Assembly (NCBI RefSeq): GCF_030272615.1
Contig: NC_081415.1
Location: 421,750,757-421,814,756, forward strand
DNA length: 64,000 nt
Origin: Cryptomeria japonica
Taxonomy: Eukaryota; Streptophyta; Pinopsida; Cupressales; Cupressaceae
Direction: 5' to 3'
Below are positions 10,920-24,156 of the stretch, in pieces; the stretch's first letter is position 1; each line of letters starts with the position of its first letter. Both the position numbers and the translations under genes were made by a program. The notes under the pieces were generated by a model. The model was given only the letters and a program-made list of their open reading frames with translations. It had not been told where the DNA came from and did not search any database.

Positions 10920-13900
10920 TCTTTCGCAAGTATTTCTAGATGTCTATGAAAAAAGTGGAAGCAAAAGTGAAAATTTTGGAACTAAGATGGAAGAAGACTA
11001 AGGTTGAGACTAATTTGGAGAAGCACCCATCACTATGAAGTATCTTTATTAGGGACAAGTGACCCTATCAAATTTTGAGAATGAAGTACAATGGGTCACT
11101 GATACTGAGATGGGCCAAATTGGCATAGAAGTAATGGGAAGAAAAGTGTGGAATCCAAAAGCCAACAATGCATAAAAGAATATACAAGGATCAAGGTTAG
11201 CTCATGGAGGACTCTTTCCTCAAGCAATGCAATTACCTAAACTCATTATGACCATATCTCATTATTACAATCAAGCTACTTGATAGTGCATGGATGACAA
11301 AGGAAATGTAATTGTGGATCTGTTGCCTAGCATAGTAGCGCAAATCTTCCAAATCTCTCATTATGATGAAGTGTTGGTATTTTAGTGAAGTTGAAGCTCT
11401 AGTAGAATATTCCAAGAAAAAGGACAAGAACAAGGAGCACCTAAATAAATCATGGCTAAAGGAACCGAGGAAGTCTAACAATAGGTTATAGATAGGATTC
11501 ATATAATTGACTTCAAGGATGCAATAATTGACATAATAAAAATGCTTAGCAGGACATTTGGTGAAGAGGAGTCACAAAATTACAGTCCTTGGATGCACTA
11601 TTACATTACAATTATCCTCAAGAATGAATACCATTTTGATTGGGCCTAACTGATTTTTGATAAAATAAGTTTTGCATGAACTCTTATGTCATATGGCTGG
11701 TAGCAACCTAGCATGTGTTTATCCTAGATTAGACACAAAATGAAGAATGGGAGAAGGCCTTGAAATGGTTAAGGCATGGGATCATATCCATCAGTTGTAT
11801 GTCAAACAAGTTGATAATCACTTTAGGAGGGTAAATGGTGCATTCATCTATGCAGTGATTAACTAGTTAACTAGAGATGTTGGATATAGGTTATCCAAGG
11901 AGTATATGGAGCAAGTAGATATTTGGGGAAGTTAGATAATTCAAAACCCTAAGTCCATATACATCAGGATAAATGGATTCCATGATCACCCTTTCCTCCT
12001 TCCTCAACATTGCAACAACAAGGCGATTTCATTGGAGTTTTCAAGAAGATTGTGGAGTTGTGGGCATTGATGACTTAGAAGCATAAACCTGGGGTGAAAT
12101 TTCCCTTTAAGTTAGGTTTTTATGAATAAATTCAAATCTACAAGCAACCAAGTCTACAATACATGAGTTGCAAGCTTTTAATAATAAAGAATATGAATCA
12201 AAGAGGATAGTATATGAGGAAAACTAAAAGCCTTAATGTCAAATACCTATCCCATTCATAAGCCTGCACTGGAGGATTTTTTGGATAGAATGCAGGATAG
12301 TTTTAAGGCAAGGAAGAGGAGGTATTGTTGACTGATTGTCTTCCAAATGAAGGCCTTTTGGTTTAAAGAAGGATATTTTGGACAAGTTATCTAATTATGG
12401 GAAAGAATTGGATATGATATATAAAGAACATAAGGTTTCTAGATACCCCTTTTCTAATTAGGTGGTTTGAGAAGGAGGATATCGTCATCATTATGGTCTC
12501 AGCTGAGGTGCTTAAAAAAATATTATAATGGATAAACCTCAAACTTCCAAAGGTTTCTAGCAAGAGGAAGGATAAAGGAAAACCTTATGGTAATCCTCAA
12601 TCCAAAGTTACAAAAGCGCTCCATAGGAAGAAAGACAAGAGTAAGGAACATTAGTAAAGTGTTGATGAGACTCTTGTGAACCCTAAGGAAGTAGCAACTT
12701 TGAAGCAACAACTGGATGTAGAGATGGATAAATGCAAGTTCCTTAAGAAAGCGAGAATCACAATATTATTGGTTGCAATGGCCCAAGCATCCATGAAAAC
12801 TTTCTATTCAACAATAGGCTTGACCCTGGGAGAGGGAACATAAGATTGGGGGGGAGAAGGTCCAAGTGTTGCTGCCATGACCTCTCACATCGACCACCTT
12901 CCACAAAAATAGAGAAAGTGAAAATTCATGAATTTGGTGATGATGATGATGAAATAGAGACAAAAACGGATGATGAAGTTACCATAATTGAAGCTATCAA
13001 GGCTAGCAGACCTATAACTCCTCTACAAGTACGAGGAGATCCATCATCTTTTAAGGGTCCAGTGGTGGTGGAGCAAGTGCAAACACAAAGAGGTCCACTT
13101 GGTTCAACTGTAGAATTAATGGATAGTGCATAAGCTCTAATCATTTTACGAGTAGAGAAAAGTCATGACCAAGGAGGAGAAAATATGGACATTGACCAGA
13201 ACAATCCAAAAATGATCTACACTATGGAAGATCAAGATGACTTGATCAAGGTAGTGGAGGAGCAAGAGAGGAAAAAAAGAGAAGAAGTTGAAAATATGTA
13301 AGAGAAAGAAGAGGAAGAGGAGAATATTTCCAAACCTCTTCTAGGGAACACTCCTCCCAGGCCTCAATCAGGAACTATTGAACAACAACAACCTACAGAA
13401 AGATAGGAACAAGCCATGACTATAGAAGGATATTCCACTTAAGGTCTAATTACTTTTGATGTTCCTCAATGGTTACAGTTCAATTTTGAGAAGAAAAAGA
13501 AAACAATTTTGAAAGTTAAGTTTGCAAGAAATGATTACCAAGGTTGAAACCCCAAGGAAGCCTAAGAAGGCAATGACCCTATACTCTGCCTCAGTAAATG
13601 ATCAAGGACAAATGGTTGTAGATATTACTATGCCAATAATAGAGAAAGATGATAGGGAGATTACTCCCTCTGACTACCATGTTTCCTAAGTAAGTTTGGG
13701 AATACAAAATAAATAAGGAGAAGTGGCCACATTGGATGCAACCACAAAAATAATAAAATTGAGAATGAAAAAGGAGCATCACTCTAAGTAAGAGTTGAAA
13801 ACTCACATATCCTAGTACAGGCAATTCATCAAGGAACTCCTTTTTCCCTTGGCATCTAAAGCCACAAGTGCCTTCATTGATTCCATAATCATAGATAGAT

Positions 13901-14593
13901 TCATTATACACAATGAAGAGAAAGGTCGTTGTTATGGGAAATTGGCCTACCCAACAATTGGAGAAGATTAGATTATTTTATTTGATTCTCTCTAAGTGTA
14001 TGAAGAGGCTTGTCAAATAGAAGGAGAAATGTTGACACATGCCAACCAATGGGACAAGGAATCCCATAAAATTAAAAATAAAATTGATTTGATGAAAGAA
14101 ATTAAAGTGTTGAGTGAGTAGGAAATCCAAGAAGTAGATATTTTAGGAGAGGAAGGGTATAACTTCATTTAGAAAAAATTGGATAAGTTGTAATTCAAAT
14201 TGGTAGTCATTGAGCAATATAGGACCAAGATGGTAAAGTGCTACCACCCTATGTTAGGAGCACCAAACATATGAAAGTTTTATAATAGTCAATTTGGGTG
14301 CTCATCTTCTTAGGGTAGACTTAGATTGATTGGATGATAGAGAGGTCATACTTTCCCACTAGGATAAGTTGGTAGAGGACAATCTCATCCCCAATAGGAA
14401 GTTGGATGAACAAGTATTAAATGATTATTTAGAGTTGATCCTAGAAACTGAATACACTACCAAGGTTGTAGTTGCCTTGGAAGATATACTTGTTAAATTG
14501 AAAGAGGCAGTTGAGGTTACTAAATTCAGGGTAAATTGGGTGGATAGACTTAAAGAAGAGCCCTTGAGCTATTTCTTGGTGAGCTATAGGTAA
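10920..14593 (+). pseudogene. Decayed long ORF of unknown function, probably retroelement-borne
   Basis: Plus-strand protein-like sequence can be read through many stops and frame changes. Patches include SHYYNQAT and DDKGNVIVDLLPSIVAQIF near 11255-11360, KKKDKNKEHLNKSWLKEPRK near 11420-11475, SPWMHYYITIILKNEYHFDWA near 11588-11650, a Lys-rich segment near 12560-12660, an acidic segment with DDDDE at 12930-12960, Glu-rich EEEEEN near 13300 and a coil-like C-terminus at 14369-14593. There is no PR, RT, RNase H or integrase signature. Patch length and order suggest one original reading frame near 1,100-1,200 codons. I do not recognise the family. Confidence 0.4.
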
Positions 14594-17500
14594 TACAAAA
14601 AGAAGATCCAACAGTCACCTTCCTCTTAAATTCACATTTTTAAATTTTATTCTTTATTCTTTCAAATCATTCTTTCATTCAATGGATTGAGTAGATGAGG
14701 GAAAGATAAGGTGCAATTAACTCCTAAGCATGATGTGGCAGTCTTATCTTCATTTCCTAGTGGTGCCATATATATTTCAAGCAAAATGCAGTTCAAAAGG
14801 AAATTTGCCTTCATGTACCACCAATTTAGTCTCCTTCTTCTTTACATGCATGAGTTTGGACTCCTATTTCCAGTGCATGACAACTCATGTTGCTCTCAAA
14901 TGGTGAACTTAACATACTTTTTGGGTAGTAGACTCTTAGTCTTTTGGGGCAATGTCCTGTGTGTTAGTTGCGCCTCCTAGAAAATATGAGGTTTTGGGTG
15001 GGATAATATCCTACTTTTGAGGAGGTCTCCTCTTATAAATGTAAATTTTCAAGTCATTTTAGAGGTTTGTAATTTGATGATTTGAGGTCCCTAGTTACAA
15101 TAGATTTCATTTTTATTTCAAGCATTTGTAGTTTCTTAGAAGAATATTTTGTGAAGATTGTGAACTTAGATACTAGTGATTTACTAGTATATTTTGAAGA
15201 TAATACAACATAGCTCATGGATTGTTGTCTCATGAAATACTTTTTGTGAATGCCTCATATTTTTCTATATTGAGCATCATACTTAATTAAAGATTGAATT
15301 GAACAGTGTTGAACATCTTCATTTTATGAAATAATGTATGCATGTAATGGTGTTTCAGATTAAAGTGAATGTGTGAAAAGAAATTAGTTGTGTCTCCTGG
15401 AATTTATCTTCATTTGCATGTTTAATTGATAATTTTATAAGTTGAATGGATCTTATGCTTAATTCTTTCTTGAATTTTTTCGATAATGCTTGATTGGCTA
15501 ATCTACTAGTTATCCACTTTCTTGTTCCCTGTTTTATCTTTTGTCATTTCTTTCAACTATTTAATTTAGGATTTAAATAGAAAACCTATGCCTTTTAGCC
15601 TGTTACCAACATGCCCCTTGTTAGGATCAACCATATGAACACTTATCCATTTTCGCATCATTGTGACCCAACTAAAGAGACCTTGGGAGGTCGAGGGTTT
15701 TCCTAACCTTACCTCTTTCAAGAGAAGTTAGGTAGTAATATTTAGCTCATGTTGAGTGTGTCAAAAGCTCCATCAATAGGATGGTGGGTGGTGGAGTGTG
15801 GATGTTTAATTATGAGTGTGTTTGGGACCAACATATTTATACACCTTGTGTGTTGGAATTGAAAACCACTCTGAGGGTGGTGGACGCCTATGATTGGTGT
15901 AAGTATTTTTTTCATGTGGCTCCATACTTTGATTGAAAATTGGATTTGGAATTGGTGCTTTGGTTGATCCAATTTGCTTTAGGATCCATTTTTAATTCAT
16001 GTTTTCACTTTGATTTTTGGATTCAATTTCTTTCGAAATTTGACTTTGATCTTTTGTTTAATAACATTTTTATTTTTGTTGGTCCCAATCAATTGGTTGA
16101 AGGATTTGGGAATCATGGTTTATGGTATGGATGGGAAGAATGACAACAATAAAACTGTCATGTATGGACTACTCATGGCTCCTATTTTGATGCTCACATT
16201 AGATGAAAATTTTCCCAACTATCATTGAGGTTCCACTCACACCCTTAGATTTATTGATCGATGAATAAATGAGATCTTGATATCTTGGATTTCTTGCAAC
16301 ATGTATAGATTCCAAAATACCTTACACATATAATCATAATCCTTTTCCTTGATAATGCATGCTTTGACATATATGAGATTAAATTCAATTTTAAAATAAT
16401 TCCAAATGGGATGGAAAAGGATGACAGGTTCATTGTGGAATTCTAGAGAGATAGGATCTTGATAAATAATGAAATAAAATTTAAGGTCAAGATCATCTAC
16501 ATGGAGGATTTGGGTATTAGTATCTTGATTCATTATATAGCTCATTTTTTAATGCTTTGAATTGTGCTCTTGACATATATCCAATTTTGACAATGGTGTA
16601 TGATTTTGAATATGGATAGATTCTTGGATGTATTTGATATTTTGACATGATGATAATGGATTTTGAATTTGACACTCTTGAGTGAGCATCATAGACGATT
16701 GATGGTATGCAAGTGAACATTGATCTAGGATTTCTTGATCATGGATAGGTTATTTAGTAAGAATTGGATTAGCTTGGATTTCATGATTAGCTATGGGGAG
16801 AATTTGAGTGGTTATTTTGGATCCTTTGTAGATATCCCTTCAAGGTAATGTTGAGAGAATTGGGATATGATGGATTGTTGTTTTGAAGGTTGTAGGGATG
16901 AAGGATTGGAAGGAGATATACAAGATACTTGTGTGAAAGCTTATTCAATATGACTTATTCTAGAATCATATGAGGTGGATATGCTATGGCTATAGATGTT
17001 ATGAATATTATTTTTTGGGATGAGCCATTGCTATAATTGCATGGATGGTTTTATTCATGCTTGGAAAAATGATCTTGATATATTTGTATTTTCTCATTAG
17101 GCAAAGGGGGATGTATAGCCTTTCTCTTCAACCTGACCATGATTGATGAGATCATGGATGTGCTTTTTGAGTTGTGTGCATCTCAATATGGTGTGAATTT
17201 TGATGCGATGGTATTCACAATGCTCATTTTCTTTGTACAATATAGGTTTAGGTTTATTCTGATCAAAACGTATTGTCTATGGAAATTTTATTAGGTTTTC
17301 ATGGATGAACTTCGAAACACCACCTCTATAAGTTCCCTTACGGGACTGTCACTACATTTTGGATGATTTGGGTTTTTTTAATTGTCCTTGTGGTATAGTG
17401 CCATGTAGTTATGGTTGGACATTTTGGTTGATAGGGGTTGTCTATTTAGAACTTGTGTAGTTTGGATGAGTTGGGAATTGATTACCCCATCACTAAAAAT

Positions 17501-18877
17501 ATTTTTATTATTATCCCTAAATAATATTTTTCATTAGTTTGATTATTGTTCCTTTTTATTTGTTATATATATTTACCAAACCTTTAACAATGAGGGAATT
17601 CTCAATATTGACTCCCTTGTCCATACTTTCATCAAAATTTGATACATGTTGGAATTCTAGATGAAAGGCCATTTTGAGATTAAAATTCATGATGAAAATA
17701 TGGACATTATTTGTCTAGTATAGGCCAAGGGAAGTGACTAGTGGGACTCCTCCACCATTGAAGGAAGGAAGAAAAAATATCCCTATTTTGTTGTTTGGCA
17801 TCACAAACATCAAGCATGGTTAACTTGTGCTCAATATTGTAGGATAAATGGGTTAGAAATTTATCTACTAAGTCAACAAGAGCTTGAAAGGATCCATGAG
17901 GTAAGTGGAAAAAACAATCAAGTTCATGTCTTCCTAAATTGCAAATTAAGAGTCTCATGAGATAGATGTCATTATAAGAAACTTATTGGCATGACATAAA
18001 TAACTATTTAGCATGATTACAAGGGTCTCCCTTTCAATTGTATTTATCAAACTTTGGCATCTAATTTTTTTTAGGGAAAGATATCATTGATATTGATTGA
18101 TTAAAGGGATAGGGACATAATTGATCAAATTTATATGTGCATTTTCGATGTAAGGTACCTATTTGCAACCCTTTAGGGTGTTGTGTTTCTTGCCATTCTT
18201 GTGCAAATAAATTTGGAGTCAGATTCAAACATTGTTGTGAATTGTTATAAGGTACTTGTAGATTGGTGGACTAATATATGTTTATTTACAGATAATATTG
18301 TTATGTTAACATGATAGTGGTTTCTGATAAGTGTTCTGAAGGGTATTGTTAGGTGGAGCATAGTGTTGATTAAGAAATAATCAATTTTTAAATGGATACA
18401 AGTGTATTAATAGGTGGGTTATATGATTGGCGGGGTAATGTTTGTTGGTAAGTGGTTTGGAGTATGTTGATAGGTGGAATGATGAGGGTATGAGATAGAG
18501 TTGTAGTGAGTTGGGCATGTGTTGGTCATAACATAGATAGATGTGGTAGTGAGTGAATTAATTATGTCATGGATTGAAAGGTTGTTTGAGGTGGAATAGA
18601 TGGAGGAGAATTTTTTGGGGTGGTTGAACTAGAATAAATGTTCAAGTGAATGAAATTTGGTGAAGTTAGGATGTGATGTGAAAGAGTGTGTGATGGATTA
18701 GGTGGAAAACGATCATGTATTTATTAGTATGAATGATATTAGATGTTAGGTGTATTTGTAGGTGTACAATGATGTTGTTCCATGTTTCTTGATTTTCTTT
18801 AGATTTTTAATTATTTTATTATTATTTTTAGATTTTGAGAATTTTATTTTTACTTTTTTTTGAGATTTTTTTTGGTA
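14594..18877. other. Long non-coding stretch, no gene seen
   Basis: No coding region, RNA gene or LTR can be supported. The open frames at 14711-14980, 15940-16228 and 16237-16720 are hydrophobic or low-complexity with no domain. From about 16200 to 18800 the plus strand is unusually rich in G and T (motifs such as GATGG, GGTGG, TTGATGA), a strand bias without clear periodicity. Confidence 0.5.
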
Positions 18878-19616
18878 TGTAGCATTGTAAATTTTTACCA
18901 GACCAATTTACACCTCATGTTGTACTCCCACTTTAGTTTTTTCTACCCCCATCTCCTCTCTAGGTCTGACTTGACCCCATTCTCCAGCTTTGAGGCTATG
19001 AACACCCATTGGTGGGTCCCGTGGTGAGGTACCATTCCCCCTAACACCTTATCTTGGTCCTATTTGCAAAGGGGACAGGGTGTGAAACACCTTGGTCTAG
19101 ATCATGGTGCCCTAAAATGGCATGCTCCCTCTCAGTGGGGCCCAAATTTGAATTGGGGCAGGTGTTGTATCTCCCTGCCAAAAATTGGTCCTCGTGGCTA
19201 CATATAACTATTGGAAGTTGGCCTAATTGGTAAATTACCTAGGAAACCCTATATAAAGACATCCTATCAATTCATTTTAGACCTAGAACATCAATTAGAG
19301 AATTTGTGCATCTATAAACCATTCATAATCAAGCATTTGGAGAGATCTTCAAGGCTGCATATTCATCCTTGAAGCATTATGGAGCAAAGTTACATCAATA
19401 TTATGCAAGCATGTGTGTGTAATTAGGATTTTTCATGTTCATGTGTTCTTCATGCCATTACATTCAAAATTTGTGATTAAATTCAAATAGCATTGCATCA
19501 TCATCAACAATTGTAGATCTAGGGTATACCTATTCAACATTTATTTTAGTATTTGCATTATTTCAATCAAGGTTAATTCCTAAACTAGGGTTTGACTTAG
19601 ACAAACCCCTATCCCC

Positions 19617-19988
19617 TGTTAGAGTAATTGGGTCTTTACTTGATTAATTAAACATTATTTGTTTAATTCTTTAAGTTTCCAATTATCTTTTTACACTTAA
19701 GCTAACATTAGGTGCATATAATTAATTATTTTAATTAATTATTATGTGCAAACCTAGGGTTTTCCCTTTTTAGGGTTTCTTGACCTATTAGAGGTTACTT
19801 TTTCTTTTCATTGTATTATCTTTTCAATATACATTTTCTGGTGAATTGGAGCTCTCTTTTTTGGAGAATATTTTTCCTGTGTTTTTCTTGTTCTTCAGAT
19901 TTTGCTTCATTGCTTCTCCTTGTAACAGGTTATTCGGCTTGCAGAAGATCTTCAGGCTACTGTGGGGTTGTATTTCTCAACTCCTATA
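19617..19988. mobile_element. 372-bp insertion inside the 5' LTR
   Basis: Absent from the partner LTR, where CCCTATCCCC runs directly into AACATC. The insert begins TGTTAGAG, ends AACTCCTA(TA), and is flanked by TCCCC at 19612-19616 and 19989-19993 (up to 7 bp, TATCCCC, if the ends are shifted). It has internal ATTAATTA-rich DNA and a CAATATACA motif. It could be a small solo LTR or other short element. The non-canonical right end keeps its class open. Confidence 0.6.
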
Positions 19989-20198
19989 TCCCCAACATCT
20001 TTCCCTTTTCTTTTGTGTGTAGGAAATAGATGCAAAGTTATACTCGAGAGGATCGACATTGTTCACAAAGATGAATAGGTTCAACAAGTCAAACCCCTAT
20101 CCCCAACATCTTTCCCTTTTCTTTTGTGTGTAGGAAATAGATGCAAAGTTATACTCGAGAGGATTGACATTGTTCACAAAGATGAATAGGTTCAACTT
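19983..20198 (+). repeat. 109-bp tandem duplication in the 5' LTR
   Basis: The block from CCCCAACATCTTTCCC to GAATAGGTTCAAC occurs twice, offset 109 bp, with about one base difference in the shared body (GGATCGAC versus GGATTGAC). The partner LTR has it once. Near identity marks it as much younger than the LTR pair. Confidence 0.85.
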
Positions 20199-21045
20199 TT
20201 GACGACAAAAAATTCAGAGGACCATGGCGAATTGATACTACCTACTCCCAAAAAATTAGGCTGAACTTCTGAGAATAGACTCCAGACATCTTATTTTGCC
20301 TAGATCCAGGTTGGTGGTTCTGTGGAACATCTACAGCTTACTATTTCTGTCAGAATACCTCAATTATCACCTATTTTTCCTTAACTTGAATCAATCCAAT
20401 TCAATCCTTGGGAAAGAGGAAGTCAAACCCTAATCCAGGTGAATCTAATCAGAGTTCTCAACCCTTCCATAGTGGGATCAAGAGGATAGATATATTAGGT
20501 TCATCCCTCTTTCCAGGCTTTGTAATGGTGAATTTGGGATTGCTTGTGGTTCCATCATTGAAACCCTAATTTCCAAATTTGTACCATTACATTTTGGTGA
20601 ATTCGACTTCTTACACTATTATTTCTGATTTGTGTTCTTAGATTTGACTTGTGGCCATTTTAATTTTTCAAGTTTCACTTAGATTATATTTTTAATAAAA
20701 AATACATAAATTTAGAGGTTAAATTCATAAAAACCCTAATTTTTATTTTGGTTATTTTGGTTAATTTGACTTGTGAGTTTCATAATTTGTAACTTGTGTT
20801 TCTAGATCTGATCTTAGGAATTCATAATGACACTTAATAGATCTGATTTGTGTGCCATGTCACATATGATTAAATTTCTTTTTACTTATATTTATCAACA
20901 TCATGTGTTGGATAATGCTTTCTTTCACTTTACATTGCTTCTTTTCATTCATATCACCTTGGCATATTGCATTTTTAGAATTTCAAAAATATTTCCTATT
21001 AATTAATTAAATCTCAAAGATTTTATCCACGATGAATGTTGTTTT

Positions 21046-22286
21046 ATGGTAATATTCTTAGGAAAATGCATTACATATGTAGATCACATAAAATATTTTG
21101 TAGATAATGATAATCCTAGGGATAATATTGAAAAACCTAACACTTGTACCTCTCCTAGGGTATCTCATGGGAATGAAGAAAGAGTCAATACTCCTATCAA
21201 TGATCTCTCCAATGGAGAGCAAGAATTTAAGAGTAAAAATGCACCATCTTCTTATCATACACATACCCTAGAAGAAGGGGGACAAGGTCAAAATTTTGTT
21301 GTTTCAATCTCTCCAGATCCCCCTTATTATCCTAGAGCTTATCTTAACCATCAAAACATTTGTAGAGAAGATGATGTTATGCATTGTATTCATGATCTAT
21401 ATCTCGACATAACATTCAATAAAGATGAGGCCTTAGATGATAATGATCTTCCTTCCCAACCTATCCAAGATGATAGAATGATGATAGAAAAGATAATTTC
21501 CTTACAAAGGATATTCCTTCTTCATCTACTTCTCCCTTTGATCCTTCTAGGTGTCCTTACACTACAAATTTTAAAGAAATTCATTATAATACTCCTTCTT
21601 CTCAATTAAAACATTATTATAGGAGTGGTTATAATATAATATCAAAACAAGGTTATAGAGGGAAAGGACTTGGAAAATATGAATAAGGAATCAAAGTCCC
21701 TATAAACCCTCCTACACAAGCTAGTACAGAAGGTCTAGGACATCCTCATCATTCACCAATGGATGATCTCCTTAGGGTAAAAAAGCATAAGGAGTACTTT
21801 TAAAGATATAAACTCTATCATCCATCTAAGGGTGCTTCTTCCTCAAACAATCCTTTTTGCTCACATCATCAAAATAATGACCATGACCCTAATGATTGTT
21901 CGTATTTTTCAAAATGGAATGCAAGGACTCATTGATAATGGAATAGTTAAAATAATAGAAAACAATCCATCTCCTCTACTACCACACCTTTTCCTACATC
22001 TCAAGAGACAAGACCTACTCCAATTGATGACCAAGAGGAATTAGCTACTAGGATCTTTTGGAGATTAAAGTATGATACTAACATTATGTTTCCTTTCATT
22101 AAATTATATCACAATTATAAGTGTAAGAAAGGTGATGAACATTGTCTTTTTCATTGTGGTTATTATCATTCTCTTGAAAATTGTAAAGCATTTAAAACTT
22201 TTGTTCAAGACCAATATGATGGATCTTGCATAGCTCATATTACAACCAATCTTGCACTCTTTCTTGGTGAAGAGGTAGTGCCTTAG
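21046..22286 (+). pseudogene. Gag-like relic with G-patch and Cys/His motif
   Basis: An opening 187-codon frame (21046-21609) is acidic and Ser/Pro-rich with no clear domain. After a frame change, 21624-21720 reads GYNIISKQGYRGKGLGKYE, then GIKVPINPP: a G-patch-like segment of the sort found next to gag/protease in some plant Ty3/gypsy elements. Further on, 22125-22230 gives CLFHCGYYHSLENC, close to the CxFHxxxGHxxExC motif of the same elements. The stop after KYE and later stops inactivate it. No protease or polymerase follows. Confidence 0.55.
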
Positions 22287-23218
22287 CACTTCGTTCACCC
22301 TTCATGTTTCTCCTCACCCTATGACACTAGTAGTTAACTTCATTGGTGACTCTTTTTCATGAGTGGTGATGCTATTTCAATATCAAACATCTTGGGGAAA
22401 CAACATATTTCTTCCTTGTTTCCTCACTCGGGGGGCAAGGAAAATGCACATCTAATTCTCTCTTTCTCTTTGAAGATTACCTCTTCTTTCGAGTTGCATT
22501 TTGCATAAAATGATGTCCTTTCTTGCATGGAATTATCCTTTATGCGAGTACATGTGTGTTCCTTTGTTAGGATCTATTCGTTGCTCAAAACAATATGTCT
22601 CTCATGAATAATCTCTCCTTAGAGGTTGTGTAATTCTTCTCATTGTCCCTACGCTTGAGGGCATTGATCTTTTTATTATCCTTTCTAAGGATCCACTTTT
22701 CCTTTATTCACTATTTTTTACTTATGATGCGATGTCTTTCCTTGTGTGAAGGTTCTTATTTGCTCAAGGATTCTCTCTTATGCAAGAGGTGTGTATCCTT
22801 GTTTACAACCTCTTCTTCACTTGGAAATGTTTATCTATTATACCGAACCCTTCACTTTGGGTAAAAAGTGTCTCATCCTTCATCAAGAATCCCTTTCACC
22901 TAGCAATGGGAAGAAGGTATGCATTCTTGTTCTCCTTCCTCTCTTTTGTCCGATGATGTTATTTTTGTTCAAGAACTCCTCTTGGAGGTAGAAGTCTTTT
23001 GAGAAAAGATCTCTTTCCCTCCAAGGATTCTCTTTACACTTGTTGCATGATATCTCTTTTTCAACTATCTTGTCCTTGCTTATAATAGTATTGCCTCTTT
23101 AGCTTGGATTTATGCACATTGTTTCCTAAAAGGATATCTCCTTGGTGTTGAAGGTGTGTATCCTTGTTTCTAGATTCCTTAAGACATCAACATAGGGCCA
23201 TGTTGCAACACATCTTAA

Positions 23219-23233
23219 GGGGGGGGGGGGGGG
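23219..23233 (+). repeat. Homopolymer G15
   Basis: Fifteen consecutive G on the plus strand in otherwise AT-rich DNA. Long G runs are rare and error-prone in sequencing, so the exact length is uncertain. Confidence 0.8.
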
Positions 23234-23317
23234 CGCATTGCATATCAACCTCTTTGTAATATATTTTATTATATTTTGGCATGTCTTATATGAGGTTACA
23301 CATTTTCAAAACAAAAA

Positions 23318-23545
23318 AAAACAAATTCTTACATTGGATGTTCCTGAAACTAGGCATATATTTGTCTTACACATGGTGTTCAGACTTGAAACCATACAAA
23401 ACAAAGTCTTACACAAGATGCTTCATGCCTTAATTTAGACACATGTTTTAAATTCATTTCATGACTTACACAGATTGTTGCACGCTTGAAACCAGACAAA
23501 ACAAAGTCTTATACGAGGTGCTTAACTCCTGAAACCAGACAAATG
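23318..23545 (+). repeat. Short tandem repeat, 100-bp offset
   Basis: TTGAAACCA-ACAAAACAAAGTCTTA occurs at 23386 and, offset exactly 100 bp, at about 23486, each followed by a GCTTnA-type segment. Partial copies flank both (CTTACATTGGATG near 23329; CTGAAACCAGACAAA near 23528). Confidence 0.7.
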
Positions 23546-23605
23546 CACATGCAATAGGATGAGTGGAACTAATAAAACACAACTAGACTATTCTGCCTCA
23601 CCAAG

Positions 23606-23730
23606 ATGGATCACCTAGAAAATCATAGCTAGCTTGTGGTATCCATGTCCTCTCTTTCTCTTCCTCTCATGGGTCATCTAGCAAAATATAGCTAGCCTGT
23701 AACATCCATGCTTCCTCCTTTATTCTCTCC
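23606..23730 (+). repeat. Short tandem repeat, 63-bp offset
   Basis: The ATAGCTAGC-CTGT-ATCCATG segment occurs at about 23625 and 23688, each preceded by ATCnnCTAGnAAA. Two diverged copies. Confidence 0.7.
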
Positions 23731-24156
23731 ATGAGCTTATAGCTTTGCTATTTGTGGTTCATGGTTTGATGCATACTCCTGCTTTTTTTATGTGATTGCT
23801 TGTGTTCTTGTGATGGTATTTCAAGAATGATATTAGTGATTGAGACATTTTTATTATCAAGGTCTCTTCAACTAGCTGACTTGAGGTCTTGTTTTGGTTT
23901 TTAGCCATTGTGTTGTGTCTTTTTCCTTTTGTATTTGTTTATTTCTATTTGATCTTTTTTTGCCTGTCTTGTTTTGTATGTCCATGCATGAGATTGTGTG
24001 AGTTAATATCCTGAGATTGGGGGCTCATTTCCTCAAAATTAGTGGTGTCTTATAGTCCTTATTATCTCGCTCCTAATTGCTCCTCTCTCTTATATTTCAT
24101 CTACTTTATTGCGAGTATTTTCATAGGCTCATACTCGTGTTAAAGTGAGGGCTAAA

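Larger units (their letters stand above)
18878..20591 (+). repeat. 5' LTR of the pol-less element, enlarged by an insertion and a duplication
   Basis: 1,714 bp against 1,232 bp for its partner. The surplus is explained by a 372-bp insertion (19617-19988) plus target duplication and by a 109-bp tandem duplication (about 19990-20200). Both LTRs share a TATATAAAGACATCC motif (around 19250 here, 24529 in the partner), a plausible TATA box for element transcription. Confidence 0.8.
22287..24156 (+). other. Non-coding interior of the pol-less element
   Basis: Contains no supportable gene. Notable items are a 15-base G run at 23219-23233, a 100-bp-offset repeat at about 23318-23545 and a 63-bp-offset repeat at about 23606-23730. 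The region ends in a purine-rich tract just before the 3' LTR. Confidence 0.6.
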
